From positions 1-46,568 of the forward strand of contig AXCX01000007.1 in NCBI GenBank assembly GCA_000767215.1: a stretch of DNA of 46,568 nt, read 5' to 3'. The translations under genes were made by a program, and so were the position numbers. Shown in pieces: positions 7,785-16,722 of the stretch; the stretch's first letter is position 1, and every line of letters begins with the position of its first letter. The notes under the pieces were generated by a model. That model was not told where the DNA came from. It saw only the letters and a program-made list of their open reading frames with translations, and did not search any database. The DNA is from Actinotalea fermentans ATCC 43279 = JCM 9966 = DSM 3133 (GTDB lineage Bacteria; Actinomycetota; Actinomycetes; Actinomycetales; Cellulomonadaceae).

Positions 7785-8783
7785 CTACAACGCGCGGAGC
7801 GCGGGCAGGACGTCGTTGCCGAAGGACTCGAGGAACGCCGCCTGGTCGTGACCCGGGGCGTGGAAGACCAGGTGGTCGAAGCCCAGGTCCCGGTAGAACC
7901 GCACCTGCTCGACGACCTCCTCCGCCGTCGTGGCGACGATCCACCGCTGCGCGACCTCCTCGATCGGCAGGCGGTCGGCCAGGCGCGCCATCTCCGTGGG
8001 GTCGTCGACGCCGTGCTTCTGCTCGGCGGTCAGGGACAGCGGGGCCCAGAAGCGGCAGGCCTCCAGCGCCGTCGCGCGGTCGGCGGCGTAGGACAGCTTG
8101 ATCTCGATCATCTTGTCGATGCCGGACGGGTCCCGCCCCGCGGCGGCTGCGCCCTCGGCCACCGCGGGCATGAGCTTGTCCCGGTACAGCTCGACGCCCT
8201 TGCCGGAGGTGCAGATGAACCCGTCCCCGACCCGTCCCGCGTACCGGGCCACGACCGGCCCGCCGGCCGCGACGTACACGGGAAGGCCGCTGGAGGGCCG
8301 GTCGTAGACGGTTGCGTCGGACGTCGCGTAGAAGGCCCCGTCGAACGAGACGCGGTCCCCGGCCCAGAGCGCGCGCATGAGCTCGACCGACTCGCGCAGG
8401 CGCGCGAACCGCTCCTTGAACTCGGGCCACTCCAGGGCCGGGTCGACGGCACGCTCGTTGAGGGCCTCCCCCGATCCGACGCCCAGCGCCACGCGTCCGG
8501 GAAACAGGACGCCGAGGGTGCCGAACGCCTGGGCCAGGACCGCCGGGTTGTACCGGAACGTCGGCGTGAGCACGCTCGTCCCGAGGAGCACCCGGGACGT
8601 ACGCTCGCCGGCCGCGGCGAGGACCGCCAGCGCGAACGGCGCGTGCCCGCCCTCGTGCCGCCACGGCTGGAAGTGGTCCGAGACCCACACGCTGTCGAGC
8701 CCGGCCTGCTCCGCCAGCACCGCCAGGTCCACGAGCTCTCGCGGCCCGAACTGCTCCGCCGACGCCTTGTAGCCGATGCGCAT
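7785..8783 (-). CDS. fgd: F420-dependent glucose-6-phosphate dehydrogenase
   Basis: The 332-residue luciferase-like protein closely matches the FGD family ([20 protein letters not shown], then [17 protein letters not shown] and [19 protein letters not shown]). FGD oxidises glucose 6-phosphate to 6-phosphogluconolactone and reduces cofactor F420. Known active-site residues of mycobacterial FGD1 (His40, Trp44, Glu109) and its phosphate-binding residues (Lys198, Lys259, Arg283) map here, at a constant offset of three, to His37, Trp41, Glu106, Lys195, Lys256 and Arg280. So the glucose-phosphate site looks intact. It is the last gene of the pyrimidine cluster, starting five bases after dihydropyrimidinase. 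Its presence suggests F420H2 is consumed by the pathway. The residue mapping is from memory of the family, not an alignment run. Confidence 0.88.
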   Translation of the reverse strand: MRIGYKASAEQFGPRELVDLAVLAEQAGLDSVWVSDHFQPWRHEGGHAPFALAVLAAAGERTSRVLLGTSVLTPTFRYNPAVLAQAFGTLGVLFPGRVALGVGSGEALNERAVDPALEWPEFKERFARLRESVELMRALWAGDRVSFDGAFYATSDATVYDRPSSGLPVYVAAGGPVVARYAGRVGDGFICTSGKGVELYRDKLMPAVAEGAAAAGRDPSGIDKMIEIKLSYAADRATALEACRFWAPLSLTAEQKHGVDDPTEMARLADRLPIEEVAQRWIVATTAEEVVEQVRFYRDLGFDHLVFHAPGHDQAAFLESFGNDVLPALRAL

Positions 8784-8788
8784 GACCC

Positions 8789-10183
8789 TCAGCTCCCGAC
8801 GGAACGCTTGAGGAACGCGCCACCCGAGCGGGTGCCGCAGAACTGCCCGTCGTCGACGATCTTCTTCCCCCGCAGGAACGTCGTGACGACGCTGCCGGGC
8901 AGCGTCTGACCCTCGTAGGCCGAGTAGTCGACGTTCATGTGGTGGGTCTGGGCCGAGATGGTGCGGGGCCGGTTCGGGTCGAAGACGACGACGTCGGCGT
9001 CGGCCCCCGCCGCGAGCAGCCCCTTGCGCGGGTGCAGCCCGAAGGTCTTGGCGACCTGGGTCGAGCACACCTCGACCCAGCGGTTGAGCGTCAGGTGGCC
9101 CTGGACCACGCCCTCGTAGATCTGCTCGACGCGGTGCTCCACCCCCGGCACCCCGTTCGGGATCGCCCGGAAGTCGGCCAGGCCCAGCTCCTTCTGGTGC
9201 ATGCAGAAGGGGCAGTGGTCGGTCGCGACGGTCGCCAGGCCACCGGTGGCGAGCCCGCGCCAGAGCGCGTGGTGGTTGTGCGCCTCGTGCCGCACCGGCG
9301 GCGAGCACACGAACTGGCTGCCGACGAAGTCCGGCTTCCGCAGGTCCTCGAGCCCGAGGAAGAGGTACTGGGGACAGGTCTCGGCGGAGATCCGCACCCC
9401 GCGCCGGCGTGCGCGCTCGACCTCCTCCAGGGCGGGCGCGGACGACAGGTGGACGATGTAGACGGGCGCGCCGGCGACCTCCGCGAGCCGTGCCACGCGG
9501 TGGACGGCCTCCGCCTCGAGGGCCTCGGGCCGGGTGAGCGAGTGCCACACGGGGGCGGTGTCGCCGCGCAGCGCCGCCTCGTCGCGCAGGACGTCGATCA
9601 CGAGGCCGTTCTCCGCGTGCATCATCACGAGGGCGCCGATCTCGCCGGCGTGCCGCATCACCCGGAAGATCGTGTCGTCCGTGGAGTACCACTGGCCCGG
9701 GTAGGCGGTGAACATCTTGAAGCTCGTGACCCCCTGGTCGACGAGCATGCTCATCTCCGCGAAGGTGGTCGCGTCCACGTCGCGGGTCATCACGTGGAAG
9801 CCGTAGTCGACGGCGCAGCTCCCGTTCGCCTTGTCGTGGTACCGCTCGACCGCACCCAACACGCTGCCGCCCACGAGCGGGGCCGCGAAGTCGAGGATCG
9901 TCGTCGTCCCGCCGTGCGCGGCGGCGATGGTCCCCGTCTCGAAGGTGTCCGACGACGTCGTGGGGTCCTGGCCCGCCTCCATGTGCGTGTGGGCGTCGAT
10001 CCCGCCGGGGATGACGTACTTCCCTGTCGCGTCGACGACCTCGGCGTCCTCGCAGAAGCGCCGCACCAGGTCGGAGTCCTCGTGCGCGACGGCGACGATC
10101 GTCTCGCCGTCGATCAGCACCGCCGCCCGCAGCGAGTCGGAGGCGTTGACGACGAGGCCACCGGTGATGGCGGTGCGCGTCAC
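8789..10183 (-). CDS. hydA: Dihydropyrimidinase (D-hydantoinase)
   Basis: The 464-residue cyclic amidohydrolase opens dihydrouracil or dihydrothymine to the N-carbamoyl-beta-amino acid. Metal ligands of the binuclear zinc site are visible: His65 and His67 in [11 protein letters not shown], the carboxylated Lys156 in GVTSFKMF, His189 in MMHAENG, His245 in YIVHLSS and Asp322 in ATDHCPF. The stretch [10 protein letters not shown] is typical of dihydropyrimidinases rather than of allantoinases. The GTG start overlaps the upstream gene stop by four bases. Its product would feed the carbamoyl-beta-alanine amidohydrolase encoded upstream in the same cluster. Confidence 0.92.
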   Translation of the reverse strand: MTRTAITGGLVVNASDSLRAAVLIDGETIVAVAHEDSDLVRRFCEDAEVVDATGKYVIPGGIDAHTHMEAGQDPTTSSDTFETGTIAAAHGGTTTILDFAAPLVGGSVLGAVERYHDKANGSCAVDYGFHVMTRDVDATTFAEMSMLVDQGVTSFKMFTAYPGQWYSTDDTIFRVMRHAGEIGALVMMHAENGLVIDVLRDEAALRGDTAPVWHSLTRPEALEAEAVHRVARLAEVAGAPVYIVHLSSAPALEEVERARRRGVRISAETCPQYLFLGLEDLRKPDFVGSQFVCSPPVRHEAHNHHALWRGLATGGLATVATDHCPFCMHQKELGLADFRAIPNGVPGVEHRVEQIYEGVVQGHLTLNRWVEVCSTQVAKTFGLHPRKGLLAAGADADVVVFDPNRPRTISAQTHHMNVDYSAYEGQTLPGSVVTTFLRGKKIVDDGQFCGTRSGGAFLKRSVGS

Positions 10184-10623
10184 GGCTGCACCGCCGCCTC
10201 CGCCGCTGCCGTCTCCGCTGCTGCCGTCTCCGCGTCGAACTCGGCGAACGCGTTCCGCGCCACCTCGACGGACGACAGCGCCGTCGGGAAGCCCGCGTAC
10301 GCGATCAGCTGACGGAAGATCTCGAGGATCTCCCGCTTGGTGAAGCCCTGCTGGAGCGCGCTCTTCACGTGGCCGTGCAGCTGCACCATCCGGTTCTGGT
10401 TGGCCAGCGTCGTGATGACGATGATCCGACGGGTCCGCTTGTCGAGGCCGTCGCCCGCCCAGATGTCACCGAAGCAGTGCTCCCCGAGCAGCCGGTCCAG
10501 CTCCGGGCCGACGTCGGGGTCGACATCGCGCCAGAAGGCGAGGCCGTCCGGGTCGTTGTTCATCGACGCGAGGACCTCTCGCCCACGCAGGTAGCGCTCG
10601 CCGGTCTCGTAGCTGGCAGTCAT
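10180..10623 (-). CDS. Carboxymuconolactone decarboxylase family protein
   Basis: The 147-residue protein has the all-helical CMD/AhpD-like fold. The core runs from [20 protein letters not shown] through [20 protein letters not shown] to [20 protein letters not shown]. The CxxC pair of AhpD peroxidases is absent, so it resembles the PcaC branch. The C-terminus is an Ala/Glu-rich repeat ([14 protein letters not shown]). It overlaps the aminotransferase stop and the dihydropyrimidinase start by four bases each. A CMD-fold protein has no assigned step in known pyrimidine catabolism; it could handle a malonate semialdehyde derivative, but that is a guess. Confidence 0.85.
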   Translation of the reverse strand: MTASYETGERYLRGREVLASMNNDPDGLAFWRDVDPDVGPELDRLLGEHCFGDIWAGDGLDKRTRRIIVITTLANQNRMVQLHGHVKSALQQGFTKREILEIFRQLIAYAGFPTALSSVEVARNAFAEFDAETAAAETAAAEAAVQP

Positions 10624-12029
10624 CGCAAGGCCTCCAGTGCTGCGGGGTAGGTGTGCCGGGTGTGCGGAGGGGGCGGCGCGCCGGCCGCGGACGTGATGCG
10701 GTCGGCGACCTCGAGGCCCTTGTCCAGCGCGGCGAGGGCGTCGTCGATCGTCGTGGGGGTGACGCAGAGCGGGGGGCACGCCATGAGCCACGGGCCGCGC
10801 AGCGCCGCGAGCAGGCCGTTGTTCACCATGGTCCTGGTGACCTCGCGGACGATCGGGTCCTGCGGGCCGGTGAGCGGGAACAGCTCCACCTTCGTCTCGC
10901 GGTCGTGGACCAGCTCGATGGCGTTGAAGAGGCCCGCGCCCCTGACGTCCCCGACGCACGGGTGGCGCGCGGCGAGCTCGCGCAGCCCGGCGCGCAGGTA
11001 GTCGCCCATCACCGCGGAGTTCTCGATGAGGCCGTCGCTCTCGTAGATCTCGAGCGTCGCCTTCGCGGCGGCGAGCCCCACCGGGTGGGACTGGTACGTC
11101 AGCCCGGAACCGAGGGGGACCCCCTGGACCGCTGCGGCGATCGGTCCGCTGAACATCGCCGCGCCGAGCGGCACGTAGCTGCTGGTCAGGCCCTTGGCGA
11201 GCGTCATGATGTCCGGACTGACCTGCTCGTGGTCGACGGCGAACCACGCGCCCGTGCGGCCGACGCCGCTCATCACCTCGTCGCAGATGAGCAGGATCCC
11301 GTACCTGGTGCACAGCTCCCGCAGGCCGGTCAGCCAGCCGCGCGGGGGGACGATCAGGCCGTTCGAGCCCGTGATCGGCTCCACCATCACCGCCGCGATC
11401 GTGTGCGGGCCCTCGAGCTGGATGATCTCCTCGGTCTCGGCCAGCACGTGCTCGCAGAACTCCTGCTCGGACTGGCCGTCCACGAGGCGGCGGTAGTAGT
11501 ACGGGTCGGGGATCCGCGCGATGTCCCCGACCCCGCCCTCCACCGCGTACCGGCGCGGGTCCCCCGCGAGCGGGAGCACCCCCATCGTCGCGCCGTGGTA
11601 CGAGCGCCGTCGGACGAGGATCTTCCGGCGACCGGTGACCAGTCGCGCCGTCCGGATCGCCGCCTCGTTCGCGTCCGCCCCGGCAAGCGTGAAGAACGCC
11701 TTCTCCAGCCCGTCCGGGGTGAGCGCGTTGAGCTTCTCCCCGACCTCCGCGCGGACCTCGGTGGCCCAGTACGGCGAGGCGAACTCGATCTTCCTGAGCT
11801 GGGCGGCGATCGCGTCCGCGACCCGGGGGTCGCCGTGGCCGATGTTCACCGAGACGGACACCGAGTTGAAGTCGATGTACCGGGTCCCGTCCGCGCCGAA
11901 GACGTGGGCGCCCTCACCCCGCTCGACGACGAAGGGGTCGACGTCCTGCGTACCCCACTCGAACAGGGTGTACCTCTTGGTCCGCTCGGCGATCGAGGCG
12001 ATCTGCTCGGCGGTCATGGTCGTGCTCAC
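10620..12029 (-). CDS. Class III PLP-dependent aminotransferase (beta-alanine type)
   Basis: The 469-residue omega-transaminase carries the class III signature: ICDEVMSGVGRTG with the cofactor Asp at 250 and the PLP lysine at 279 in MTLAKGLTSSYVPLG. SYHGATMG is the phosphate-side segment. In this operon the obvious amine is beta-alanine, transferred to give malonate semialdehyde; that is inference from neighbours. I use the GTG at 12029 because AGGAGA lies just before it; an ATG four codons later has no suitably spaced ribosome site. It ends overlapping the CMD-family gene. Confidence 0.9.
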   Translation of the reverse strand: MSTTMTAEQIASIAERTKRYTLFEWGTQDVDPFVVERGEGAHVFGADGTRYIDFNSVSVSVNIGHGDPRVADAIAAQLRKIEFASPYWATEVRAEVGEKLNALTPDGLEKAFFTLAGADANEAAIRTARLVTGRRKILVRRRSYHGATMGVLPLAGDPRRYAVEGGVGDIARIPDPYYYRRLVDGQSEQEFCEHVLAETEEIIQLEGPHTIAAVMVEPITGSNGLIVPPRGWLTGLRELCTRYGILLICDEVMSGVGRTGAWFAVDHEQVSPDIMTLAKGLTSSYVPLGAAMFSGPIAAAVQGVPLGSGLTYQSHPVGLAAAKATLEIYESDGLIENSAVMGDYLRAGLRELAARHPCVGDVRGAGLFNAIELVHDRETKVELFPLTGPQDPIVREVTRTMVNNGLLAALRGPWLMACPPLCVTPTTIDDALAALDKGLEVADRITSAAGAPPPPHTRHTYPAALEALR

Positions 12030-12048
12030 GGCTCTCCTCGGGGACGGT

Positions 12049-12082
12049 GCTGCTCGGACGGCGTCGCTGCTCGGACGGCGTC
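12049..12082. repeat. Two perfect tandem copies of a 17-bp unit
   Basis: The unit GCTGCTCGGACGGCGTC occurs twice head to tail in the 62-base gap between the amidohydrolase stop and the aminotransferase start. It lies just upstream of the aminotransferase ribosome site. It may be replication slippage, or it may set the spacing of the leader; nothing indicates a bound factor. Confidence 0.7.
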
Positions 12083-12091
12083 GCGCCGGGG

Positions 12092-12919
12092 TCAGGGGGC
12101 GACGAGCGCGTCGTACGTGTCCGGACGGCGGTCGCGCCAGAACGTGTTCGGCATGACCGACCGGTCGGGTTCCGTGAGGTCCAGGTCGGCCAGGAGGATC
12201 TCCTCCTCGCTGCCGGCCTGCGCGATGATCGTGCCGTTGGGGTCCGCGACGTAGGACAGCCCGTAGAAGTCGTTCGGGCCGACGTCCTCCAGGCCCACGC
12301 GGTTGTTCGTCGCCACGTAGTAGCCGTTGGCCTTGGCGTGCGCGCGCTGCTCCAGGAGCCACCACTCGCGCGACTCGCCGGCGGTGGCCGACGGGATGAA
12401 GACGATCTGGGCACCGGCGATCCCCAGCGCCCGGGCGCCCTCCGGGAAGTGGCGGTCGTAGCAGATGTAGACGCCGATCCGGCCGACCGCCGTGTCGAAC
12501 ACCGGGTACCCGAGGTTGCCGGGCTTGAAGTAGTACTTCTCGTAGAAGAAGTTCCCGTGCGGGATGTGGTTCTTCCGGTACATGCCGAGGTACGTCCCGT
12601 CGGCGTCGATGACGACGGCGGTGTTGTAGTAGAAGTTGTCGGCCTTCTCGTACAGCGGCACGACCAGCACGACGCCGAGGCGCCGCGCGGTCTCCATCAT
12701 CAGCTGCGTCGTCGGGCCGTCGGGGACGGACTCGGCCAGGTCGAACCACTCCGGGTCCTCCACCTGGCAGAAGTAGGGCCCCGTGGAGAGCTCCTGCAGG
12801 CAGACGACCTGCGCGCCCTGCTCGACCGCCTTCTCGATCAGGGCGACGTTGTGCTTGTTCTGGGCCTCCATCGGGCTGAGCCCGACGGTCTGGATGAGTG
12901 CTGCGCGTACGACGGTCAC
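12092..12919 (-). CDS. Beta-ureidopropionase-type carbon-nitrogen hydrolase
   Basis: The 275-residue nitrilase-superfamily enzyme has the complete catalytic triad: Glu43 (CLQELSTG), Lys116 (MYRKNHIPHG) and Cys153 (VYICYDRHFPE). Family members with this length and the YRKNHIP segment hydrolyse N-carbamoyl amines (N-carbamoylputrescine, N-carbamoyl-beta-alanine). Next to dihydropyrimidinase the natural substrate is N-carbamoyl-beta-alanine, giving beta-alanine, CO2 and ammonia. The start is a GTG with AGGAAGG five bases upstream. A strong hairpin separates it from the transporter genes. Confidence 0.9.
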   Translation of the reverse strand: MTVVRAALIQTVGLSPMEAQNKHNVALIEKAVEQGAQVVCLQELSTGPYFCQVEDPEWFDLAESVPDGPTTQLMMETARRLGVVLVVPLYEKADNFYYNTAVVIDADGTYLGMYRKNHIPHGNFFYEKYYFKPGNLGYPVFDTAVGRIGVYICYDRHFPEGARALGIAGAQIVFIPSATAGESREWWLLEQRAHAKANGYYVATNNRVGLEDVGPNDFYGLSYVADPNGTIIAQAGSEEEILLADLDLTEPDRSVMPNTFWRDRRPDTYDALVAP

Positions 12920-12953
12920 GATGGCCTTCCTCGGTTGTGCGTGCGTGGGGTCC

Positions 12954-12989
12954 CGGTCCGGTCGCGCGAGGGACTGCGCGACCGGACCG
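12954..12989 (-). terminator. Perfect 14-bp stem-loop between transporter and catabolic genes
   Basis: CGGTCCGGTCGCGC (12954-12967) pairs exactly with GCGCGACCGGACCG (12976-12989) around an eight-base loop. It lies 35 bases past the end of the binding-protein gene and 35 bases before the amidohydrolase start. No T-run follows on the minus strand, so it is either a GC-type terminator allowing partial read-through or an mRNA-stabilising hairpin behind the binding-protein gene. Confidence 0.65.
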
Positions 12990-13023
12990 CGACTGGGGCG
13001 TGGTGGGGCGGGCGCCCGCCCGC

Positions 13024-14124
13024 CTAGTCCTGGAAGTACGTGTACGGGTCGATCACCATGGGCTCGAAGTCGGCGCCGATCAGGTCGGCACCCTCGGCCT
13101 CGAGCTCGGCGGCGACCTTGTCGCGGAACGACATGTCGACCACGTCCTCGCGCACCGGCTTCCCTGCGATGACCTCGAACTGCACGAGCAGGTCCTCGTT
13201 GCGGTCCCACTCCTCCTCGGGCACCGTGAACAGGCCCGCGCTCGACGGCCAGATGAGCTTGTTGATCTCGTTCATCTGCCACGTCTGGAACTTCTCGGGC
13301 AGGGCCGGTCCGAGCTCGAGGGTGGTGTCGACGCCCAGCTGCGGGTCGTCCCGGACGTCGAGCCAGCCCCGCATCGAGGCCCGCAGGAAGCCCTCGACGA
13401 GCTCGGGGTTCTCCTCCAGCCAGGCGCCGTCGACGACGAGGTTCTGCTCCATGACGGCGGTGCCGAGCTCGTTGTAGTCGATGAGCGCGAGCTCTCGGCC
13501 GCCGCAGCCGGCGATCGCCTGGGCCCACTCGTTGTAGACCATGGCGTCGGCGAGGTCGACGCCCTCCTGGCAGAAGTTGGTCATGTCGAACGACTGGTTG
13601 GAGATCTCGATGTCCGCCAGGTCGACGTCGTACTTCGAGGCCGTCGCGGCGAAGGTCGCCTGCCAGCCGCCCCACAGGCTCACCTTGGTGCCCGCCCAGT
13701 TGGCGGGGTCGGCGAGCTCGGGTCGGTCGGCGAAGTAGACGAGACGTCCGGCGCCGCGCTCGAACGCCGGCGCGATCGTCACGAGGTCGGCTCCCGCCTC
13801 GACCGCGGCCAGCTGCTGGCCGTACCCGCCCAGGGCGATGTCGGTCTGTCCGGCGGCGAGGAGCTGGAACGGGCTGACGTCCGGCCCGCCGGGCCGGATC
13901 TCGATGTCGATGCCCTCCTCCTCGTAGTACCCCTTCTTGTCGGCGACGTAGAAGCCGGCGTACTCGGCCTGGGTCACCCAGCTCAGCGTGAGGCTGAGGG
14001 GCGTCAGGCCCTCGGCGGTGTCGGCGGGCTCCTCGGCCTCGGCCGACGAGCAGGCCGTGAGCGCGGTGGCCGCGATGGCGAGGACCGCGGTGGTGGCGAG
14101 CGGTCGGCGCAGTGACGTGTTCAT
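13024..14124 (-). CDS. ABC transporter substrate-binding lipoprotein (NMT1/THI5-like)
   Basis: The 366-residue lipoprotein has a signal peptide with lipobox LTAC and lipidated Cys25. The mature part is an NMT1/THI5/SsuA-type binding protein: LTLSWVTQAEYAGFYVADKK is the characteristic first segment of pyrimidine-precursor binders such as ThiY. The neighbouring genes supply two permeases and one ATPase. Given the catabolic genes, I infer a pyrimidine base or related heterocycle as ligand. Start at 14124 gives a normal lipoprotein signal. The gap to the permease gene upstream is a G-rich repeat. Confidence 0.9.
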   Translation of the reverse strand: MNTSLRRPLATTAVLAIAATALTACSSAEAEEPADTAEGLTPLSLTLSWVTQAEYAGFYVADKKGYYEEEGIDIEIRPGGPDVSPFQLLAAGQTDIALGGYGQQLAAVEAGADLVTIAPAFERGAGRLVYFADRPELADPANWAGTKVSLWGGWQATFAATASKYDVDLADIEISNQSFDMTNFCQEGVDLADAMVYNEWAQAIAGCGGRELALIDYNELGTAVMEQNLVVDGAWLEENPELVEGFLRASMRGWLDVRDDPQLGVDTTLELGPALPEKFQTWQMNEINKLIWPSSAGLFTVPEEEWDRNEDLLVQFEVIAGKPVREDVVDMSFRDKVAAELEAEGADLIGADFEPMVIDPYTYFQD

Positions 14125-14136
14125 CGTGTGCTCCTC

Positions 14137-14220
14137 GGGGGTCAGGGGTTGGGGTCCGGGTCGAGGGATGCGGGGCAGGAGGGATGCGGGGGCAGGGGAT
14201 GCGGGCAGGGGGAAGGGAAG
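14137..14220 (+). repeat. G-rich imperfect repeat, potential G-quadruplex
   Basis: The plus strand holds four G-runs in a row (GGGGGTCAGGGGTTGGGG followed by TCCGGG, 14137-14160). Three imperfect copies of GGGATGCGGGGCAGG follow to about 14220. It fills the 103-base gap between the permease and the binding-protein gene, on the template strand for transcription. It could slow polymerase or just be slipped repeat sequence. Confidence 0.55.
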
Positions 14221-14227
14221 GGCGGGT

Positions 14228-15004
14228 TCAGGTGGTGGCCGGGACGCCGGAGCGGGCGGCGAGCGTGCGCTCGAGCAGGGCGCCGAGCACGAACGCGAGG
14301 ACCCCGAGGAGGCAGGCGAAGACGATGGCCGCCCAGAGGTCGATGGTGTGGAGCTGCTGGGCCATCAGCCGGATGTGCGCGCCCAGGGTCGAGGTCGAGC
14401 CGCCGAAGTACTCCCCGACGATGGCCGTGATGACGCTCAGCGGCAGGGCCGTACGGATGCCGGTGAGCAGGTGCGGCGTGGCCAGCGGCACGCGGACCTT
14501 CCAGAACGTCTGGGACCGGTCGGCGCCGACGACGTGCATGAGCTCGTCGAGGTCGGACTTCTGCGTGAGGCCCTCGAGGACGTAGCTGAAGACCAGCGGG
14601 GCGAGCGCGATCGCGATGATCGTCTGGACGGCGAGCGACGTCGTGCCGAGGAAGACCGTGACGATCGGGTAGAGCACCACGGTCGGCATCGCGCGCCCGG
14701 CGCCGGCGATCGACGCCGAGAGCTGCGCCGCCGTCCGGCTGCGGTGCACGAGCACGGCCGCGAACGTGGCGACCGCCGTCGCCGCCAGGAGCCCGAGGAT
14801 GGCCTCCTTGCCGGTGAGCCAGAAGAAGCCGCCCAGCTGGGACCGGTTGGTCCACGCCTGCGCCGCGATGCCCGACGGGGCCGGCAGGAAGAGCGGCTTC
14901 ACGGCGAAGGCCTTGACCGCGAGCTCCCAGAGGGCGAACGCGACAGCCAGCGCGACGGCGGGGCTGCCCACGGAGACCAGGCGCTCCTTGACGGTGGCCG
15001 GCAC
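14228..15004 (-). CDS. ABC transporter permease
   Basis: The 258-residue SsuC/TauC-type inner-membrane permease has five to six hydrophobic segments (for example ALAVAFALWELAVKAFA and AIVFACLLGVLAFVLGALLE). The cytoplasmic EAA-like loop contains LMHVVGADRSQTFWKVRVPL. The GTG start at 15004 is one base after the stop of the ATPase gene, a coupled arrangement; the longer frame lies antisense within the ATPase. It pairs with the second permease at 15820-16695. Confidence 0.88.
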   Translation of the reverse strand: MPATVKERLVSVGSPAVALAVAFALWELAVKAFAVKPLFLPAPSGIAAQAWTNRSQLGGFFWLTGKEAILGLLAATAVATFAAVLVHRSRTAAQLSASIAGAGRAMPTVVLYPIVTVFLGTTSLAVQTIIAIALAPLVFSYVLEGLTQKSDLDELMHVVGADRSQTFWKVRVPLATPHLLTGIRTALPLSVITAIVGEYFGGSTSTLGAHIRLMAQQLHTIDLWAAIVFACLLGVLAFVLGALLERTLAARSGVPATT

Positions 15005-15005
15005 G

Positions 15006-15818
15006 TCAGTGCCCTCCGGCCGTCGCGAGCAGCGCGCGGATCCGGGACTCCGCCGCGTGGAACGCCGGGTCCGTCCGCGCACCCGGGTCCCGCGGGTACG
15101 GCAGGTCGACGTCGACGACGTCGACGATCCGTCCGGGACGCGCGCCCATCACCACGACGCGGCTCGAGAGGAACACCGCCTCGGGGATCGAGTGGGTGAT
15201 GAAGAGCACGGTCGGGCGGAGCCGTCCCCAGATGGACAGGAGCTCCTGGTTGAGCCGCTCGCGTGTGATCTCGTCGAGCGCGCCGAACGGCTCGTCCATG
15301 AGGAGGACGTCCGGCTCCGTCGAGAGCGCGCGGGCGATGGCGACGCGCTGCTGCATGCCGCCCGACAGCTGCCGTGGCAGGTGCTTCTCGTACCCCGCGA
15401 GCCCGACGAGCTCGAGCAGCTCGCGCGACGTGGCGTCGCGGGCGACCTTGCCGCGCCCCTCGACCTCGAGCGGGAGGCCGACGTTGCGCAGGACGCTCCG
15501 CCAAGGCATCAGGTTCGCCTGCTGGAACACGACGCCGAGCCGGCGGTCGGCCCGCGCCAGCTGCGGCGAGATGCCGTCGACCACCGCGGTGCCGCTCGTG
15601 ACCGGGATGAGGTCGGCGAAGATCCTCAGCAGCGTCGACTTGCCGCAGCCCGAGGGCCCGATGACGGAGACGAACTCGCCCTTGGGGATCTCGAGGTTGA
15701 TGGTGTCGAGGACGAGGTTCTCCTTGCCCTTGACGGAGAACGTCTTGACGACGTCGCGGGCGGCGAGCCCGACGAGTCGGGTCTGCCTCTCGGTCGCCTC
15801 GGTGGTGTCGGTGCTCAC
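15006..15818 (-). CDS. ABC transporter ATP-binding protein
   Basis: The 270-residue ATPase has Walker A GPSGCGKS (54-61), the Q-loop near Gln99, signature LSGGMQQR (151-158), Walker B VLLMDEP (171-177) and the switch His in FITHSIPEA. It belongs to the SsuB/TauB/ThiZ class that serves NMT1-like binding proteins. The GTG start lies one base after the stop of the upstream permease, so translation is coupled on both sides. Confidence 0.93.
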   Translation of the reverse strand: MSTDTTEATERQTRLVGLAARDVVKTFSVKGKENLVLDTINLEIPKGEFVSVIGPSGCGKSTLLRIFADLIPVTSGTAVVDGISPQLARADRRLGVVFQQANLMPWRSVLRNVGLPLEVEGRGKVARDATSRELLELVGLAGYEKHLPRQLSGGMQQRVAIARALSTEPDVLLMDEPFGALDEITRERLNQELLSIWGRLRPTVLFITHSIPEAVFLSSRVVVMGARPGRIVDVVDVDLPYPRDPGARTDPAFHAAESRIRALLATAGGH

Positions 15819-15819
15819 G

Positions 15820-16695
15820 TCAGGCCCCCTTCGGGTCGGCCGCTGCGGGAACGAGCGTGCGGATGGCGCGGACGGCGAAGACCACGAAGGCGCCGAGGGC
15901 GCACGAGGCGATGGCCGCGAGGTAGAGGGAGGTCGGCTGGATCGTGTAGTACTGCCAGCTGGTCAGGATGACCATGCCGAGCCCCTCGGTGGCCCCGAAC
16001 GGCAGCTCCGCCACGATCGCGCCGATGACGGCGACGCCGGCCGCCGTCTCCAGCCCGACGAAGATGAGCGGGAGGGCGGAGGGCAGCCGCACCTTGACGA
16101 GCGTCTGCCAGCGGCTGGCTGCGCAGACCCGCATCAGCTCGAGGCTCTCGGCGCTGGTCGACGCGATGCCCTTGGCCGTGGCGACCGTGACCGGGAAGAA
16201 GGTCAGGAAGGCCGCGATGGCCGCCTTGATCTCCCAGCCCGTGCCGAGGAACAGCACCATGGCCGGGGCGATGGCGACGATCGGGATGGTCTGCATGAGC
16301 GCGGTGATCGGGAGCAGCGCGGCGCCGACCACCCGGTTGCTGGCGATCCACACCCCGAGCGCGACCCCGAGCAGCGAGCCGGCGAGGAAGCCGGCGACGG
16401 CGTTGCGCAGCGTCACGACCCAGTTCTCGGCGATGTACGTCAGCCACGTCCCGTCGGGGCCGGCGGGCTCGCCGAGCTGGGCGAAGACCGCCCACGAGTG
16501 GGGCATGAGGCTGTCGTCCGTGCCGGTCACGAGCTTCGCCAGCTCCCAGAGCAGGCAGAGCCCGACGACGAACGCGACGCCCATCACGGCCGCGACGCCC
16601 CAGCGCGCGGCGACGCGTCGGACCCGCACCCAACCCGAGCCCCACGCCGGTGACGCGACCGCCGGGCGCGCACCCACCACCTGAGCTGCTGTCAT
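15820..16695 (-). CDS. ABC transporter permease
   Basis: The 291-residue permease has an Arg-rich cytoplasmic N-terminus, about six membrane segments and the EAA-like loop CAASRWQTLVKVRLPSALP. It is a paralogue of the permease at 14228-15004 with little residue identity by eye, so the channel is probably a heterodimer. It follows the luciferase-like gene with a 27-base gap and precedes the ATPase. Confidence 0.88.
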   Translation of the reverse strand: MTAAQVVGARPAVASPAWGSGWVRVRRVAARWGVAAVMGVAFVVGLCLLWELAKLVTGTDDSLMPHSWAVFAQLGEPAGPDGTWLTYIAENWVVTLRNAVAGFLAGSLLGVALGVWIASNRVVGAALLPITALMQTIPIVAIAPAMVLFLGTGWEIKAAIAAFLTFFPVTVATAKGIASTSAESLELMRVCAASRWQTLVKVRLPSALPLIFVGLETAAGVAVIGAIVAELPFGATEGLGMVILTSWQYYTIQPTSLYLAAIASCALGAFVVFAVRAIRTLVPAAADPKGA

Positions 16696-16722
16696 GTCCG
16701 CGTCCCTCCTCGTCGTCCGCCG

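Noticed and set aside
7785-9692. Extended 635-codon frame over the F420 dehydrogenase gene
   Set aside because: The upstream part is a shadow of dihydropyrimidinase; the real start is the ATG at 8783 in family register.
12049-12082. CRISPR-like repeat
   Set aside because: Only two head-to-tail copies with no spacer; no CRISPR array was seen anywhere in the window.
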